A stretch of 6,961 bases of DNA from Acidobacteriota bacterium (GTDB lineage: Bacteria > Acidobacteriota > Polarisedimenticolia > JAPUIV01): contig JAPUIV010000076.1 of assembly GCA_027296665.1 (NCBI GenBank), positions 1-6,961 of the forward strand. Direction: 5' to 3'. Positions 6,460 to 6,961 of this stretch are shown here, one piece after another. Both the position numbers and the translations under genes were made by a program. The notes under the pieces were generated by a model. It was not told the origin of the DNA. It saw nothing but the letters and a program-made list of their open reading frames with translations, and did not search any database. Numbering within the stretch: the stretch's first letter is position 1; each line of letters starts with the position of its first letter.

Positions 6460-6885
6460 ATGGAAGAAGACACTTTTCGGGAAATCGATCATACGGGAGA
6501 CCTTGGCATGGAAGTTGTGAGCCGCGATCTTCCCGGGCTCTTCTCCCGTGCGGCCCTGGCCATGGGAGAGATCCTGTACGATCCCGCTGTGGTTGGACCC
6601 CGGGAGGAGATCGGGATGTTTTTCCGGGGCCAGGATCATGCCGATCTCATGGTCCGGTTCCTCGGTGAAATCCTTTATCTCTTCGAGGCGCGCGAACTTT
6701 TATTTCACCATTTTAAAATCCTTTTGGTGGAACCGGCGCGGCTGCGGGCGGTGGGATTCGGGGAAGGTTTCGACACCAACCGGCATCGGATTCGAGCCAG
6801 CATCAAGGCGGTGACCTATCACCGGGCCCGGGTGGAGTCGAAACGGGAAGGCGAGTGGCGAGCCGTGGTGATCCTGGATGTGTGA
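6460..6885 (+). CDS. Archease (RtcB RNA-ligase activating protein)
   Basis: Small protein of 141 residues, matching the archease family in length and end motifs. The N-terminus has the DHTGDLGMEV motif (residues 10-19; family form DHTADVG). The middle reads LFSRAALAMGEILYDP and VRFLGEILYLFEA, and the C-terminus has IKAVTYH (115-121) and ends in VVILDV. D14 and the penultimate D140 occupy the places of conserved acidic, metal-binding residues in the family. Archease speeds guanylylation and turnover of RtcB, which joins 2',3'-cyclic phosphate or 3'-phosphate RNA ends to 5'-OH ends. The next gene is rtcB, as expected from frequent archease-rtcB pairing. It starts 13 nt after the rnr stop behind a weak purine-rich stretch (GAGAACCGGG), and its end overlaps the rtcB start by 8 nt. 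Confidence 0.93.
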   Translation: MEEDTFREIDHTGDLGMEVVSRDLPGLFSRAALAMGEILYDPAVVGPREEIGMFFRGQDHADLMVRFLGEILYLFEARELLFHHFKILLVEPARLRAVGFGEGFDTNRHRIRASIKAVTYHRARVESKREGEWRAVVILDV

Positions 6886-6961
6886 AGCGAAATATCCTCG
6901 GGTTCGCAGGATCGATTCCAGCCGCTGGGAGATCGAGGCGACCGGCGGGATGCGCGTGCCG
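6878..6961 (+). CDS. rtcB: RtcB RNA ligase, N-terminal fragment (cut by window edge)
   Basis: Only 28 residues are visible, from the ATG at 6878 to the window end. They contain RRIDSSRWEI followed by GGMRVP, matching the start of RtcB, where a WEI segment is followed by an MRVPG motif. An in-frame TGA at 6869-6871 means translation must begin after it, and the ATG at 6878 is the only good start. The start overlaps the archease stop by 8 nt (6878-6885), implying translational coupling. RtcB is a GTP- and metal-dependent ligase for tRNA splicing or RNA repair. The metal-binding and guanylylated residues lie beyond the window, so activity cannot be judged. The fragment is short, but the adjacent archease makes the assignment strong. 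Confidence 0.85.
   Translation, partial: MCEAKYPRVRRIDSSRWEIEATGGMRVP

Overview
The window is GC-rich, densely coding bacterial DNA. It holds four complete protein genes, two genes cut by the window edges, and one gene-poor interval (about 158-499). Gene style suggests a Gram-negative-type lineage near Desulfobacterota, Nitrospirota, Acidobacteriota or Methylomirabilota. The clues are a long-loop rhomboid protease, a PilS/NtrB-like hybrid kinase, an RNase R without its N-terminal helix-turn-helix, and a short coiled-coil/transmembrane leader gene. This placement is family recollection only and is weak.

Left region (1-499): a truncated minus-strand gene encodes a small protein with a charged coiled coil followed by one membrane helix. 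Between it and the next gene, on the minus strand, lies a near-perfect 5' half of a tRNA-Leu(CAG) at 359-319. It has a good sigma70-type promoter in front of it (408-380), but tRNA similarity stops just after the anticodon loop. Beyond the break is unassigned DNA containing an 11-bp tandem repeat. This looks like an integration or rearrangement junction.

Middle region (500-4256): a plus-strand rhomboid intramembrane protease with a TPR-like C-terminal domain converges, with a 4-nt gap, on a large minus-strand hybrid sensor histidine kinase (about six membrane helices, then GAF, PAS, HisKA, HATPase and REC). No DNA-binding response regulator lies beside the kinase inside the window.

Right region (4257-6961): a 192-bp divergent intergenic region carries a clear plus-strand promoter for an RNA-metabolism operon: RNase R (rnr), then archease 13 nt later, then the start of rtcB, which overlaps the archease stop by 8 nt. 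Archease activates the RNA ligase RtcB, and RNase R is a processive 3'-5' exonuclease. The operon therefore couples RNA sealing with RNA degradation.

I found no CRISPR array, insertion sequence, rRNA or complete tRNA. The most unusual signals are the promoter-bearing tRNA-Leu half and the RNase R/archease/RtcB arrangement. A wholly new system is not evident from the sequence alone.
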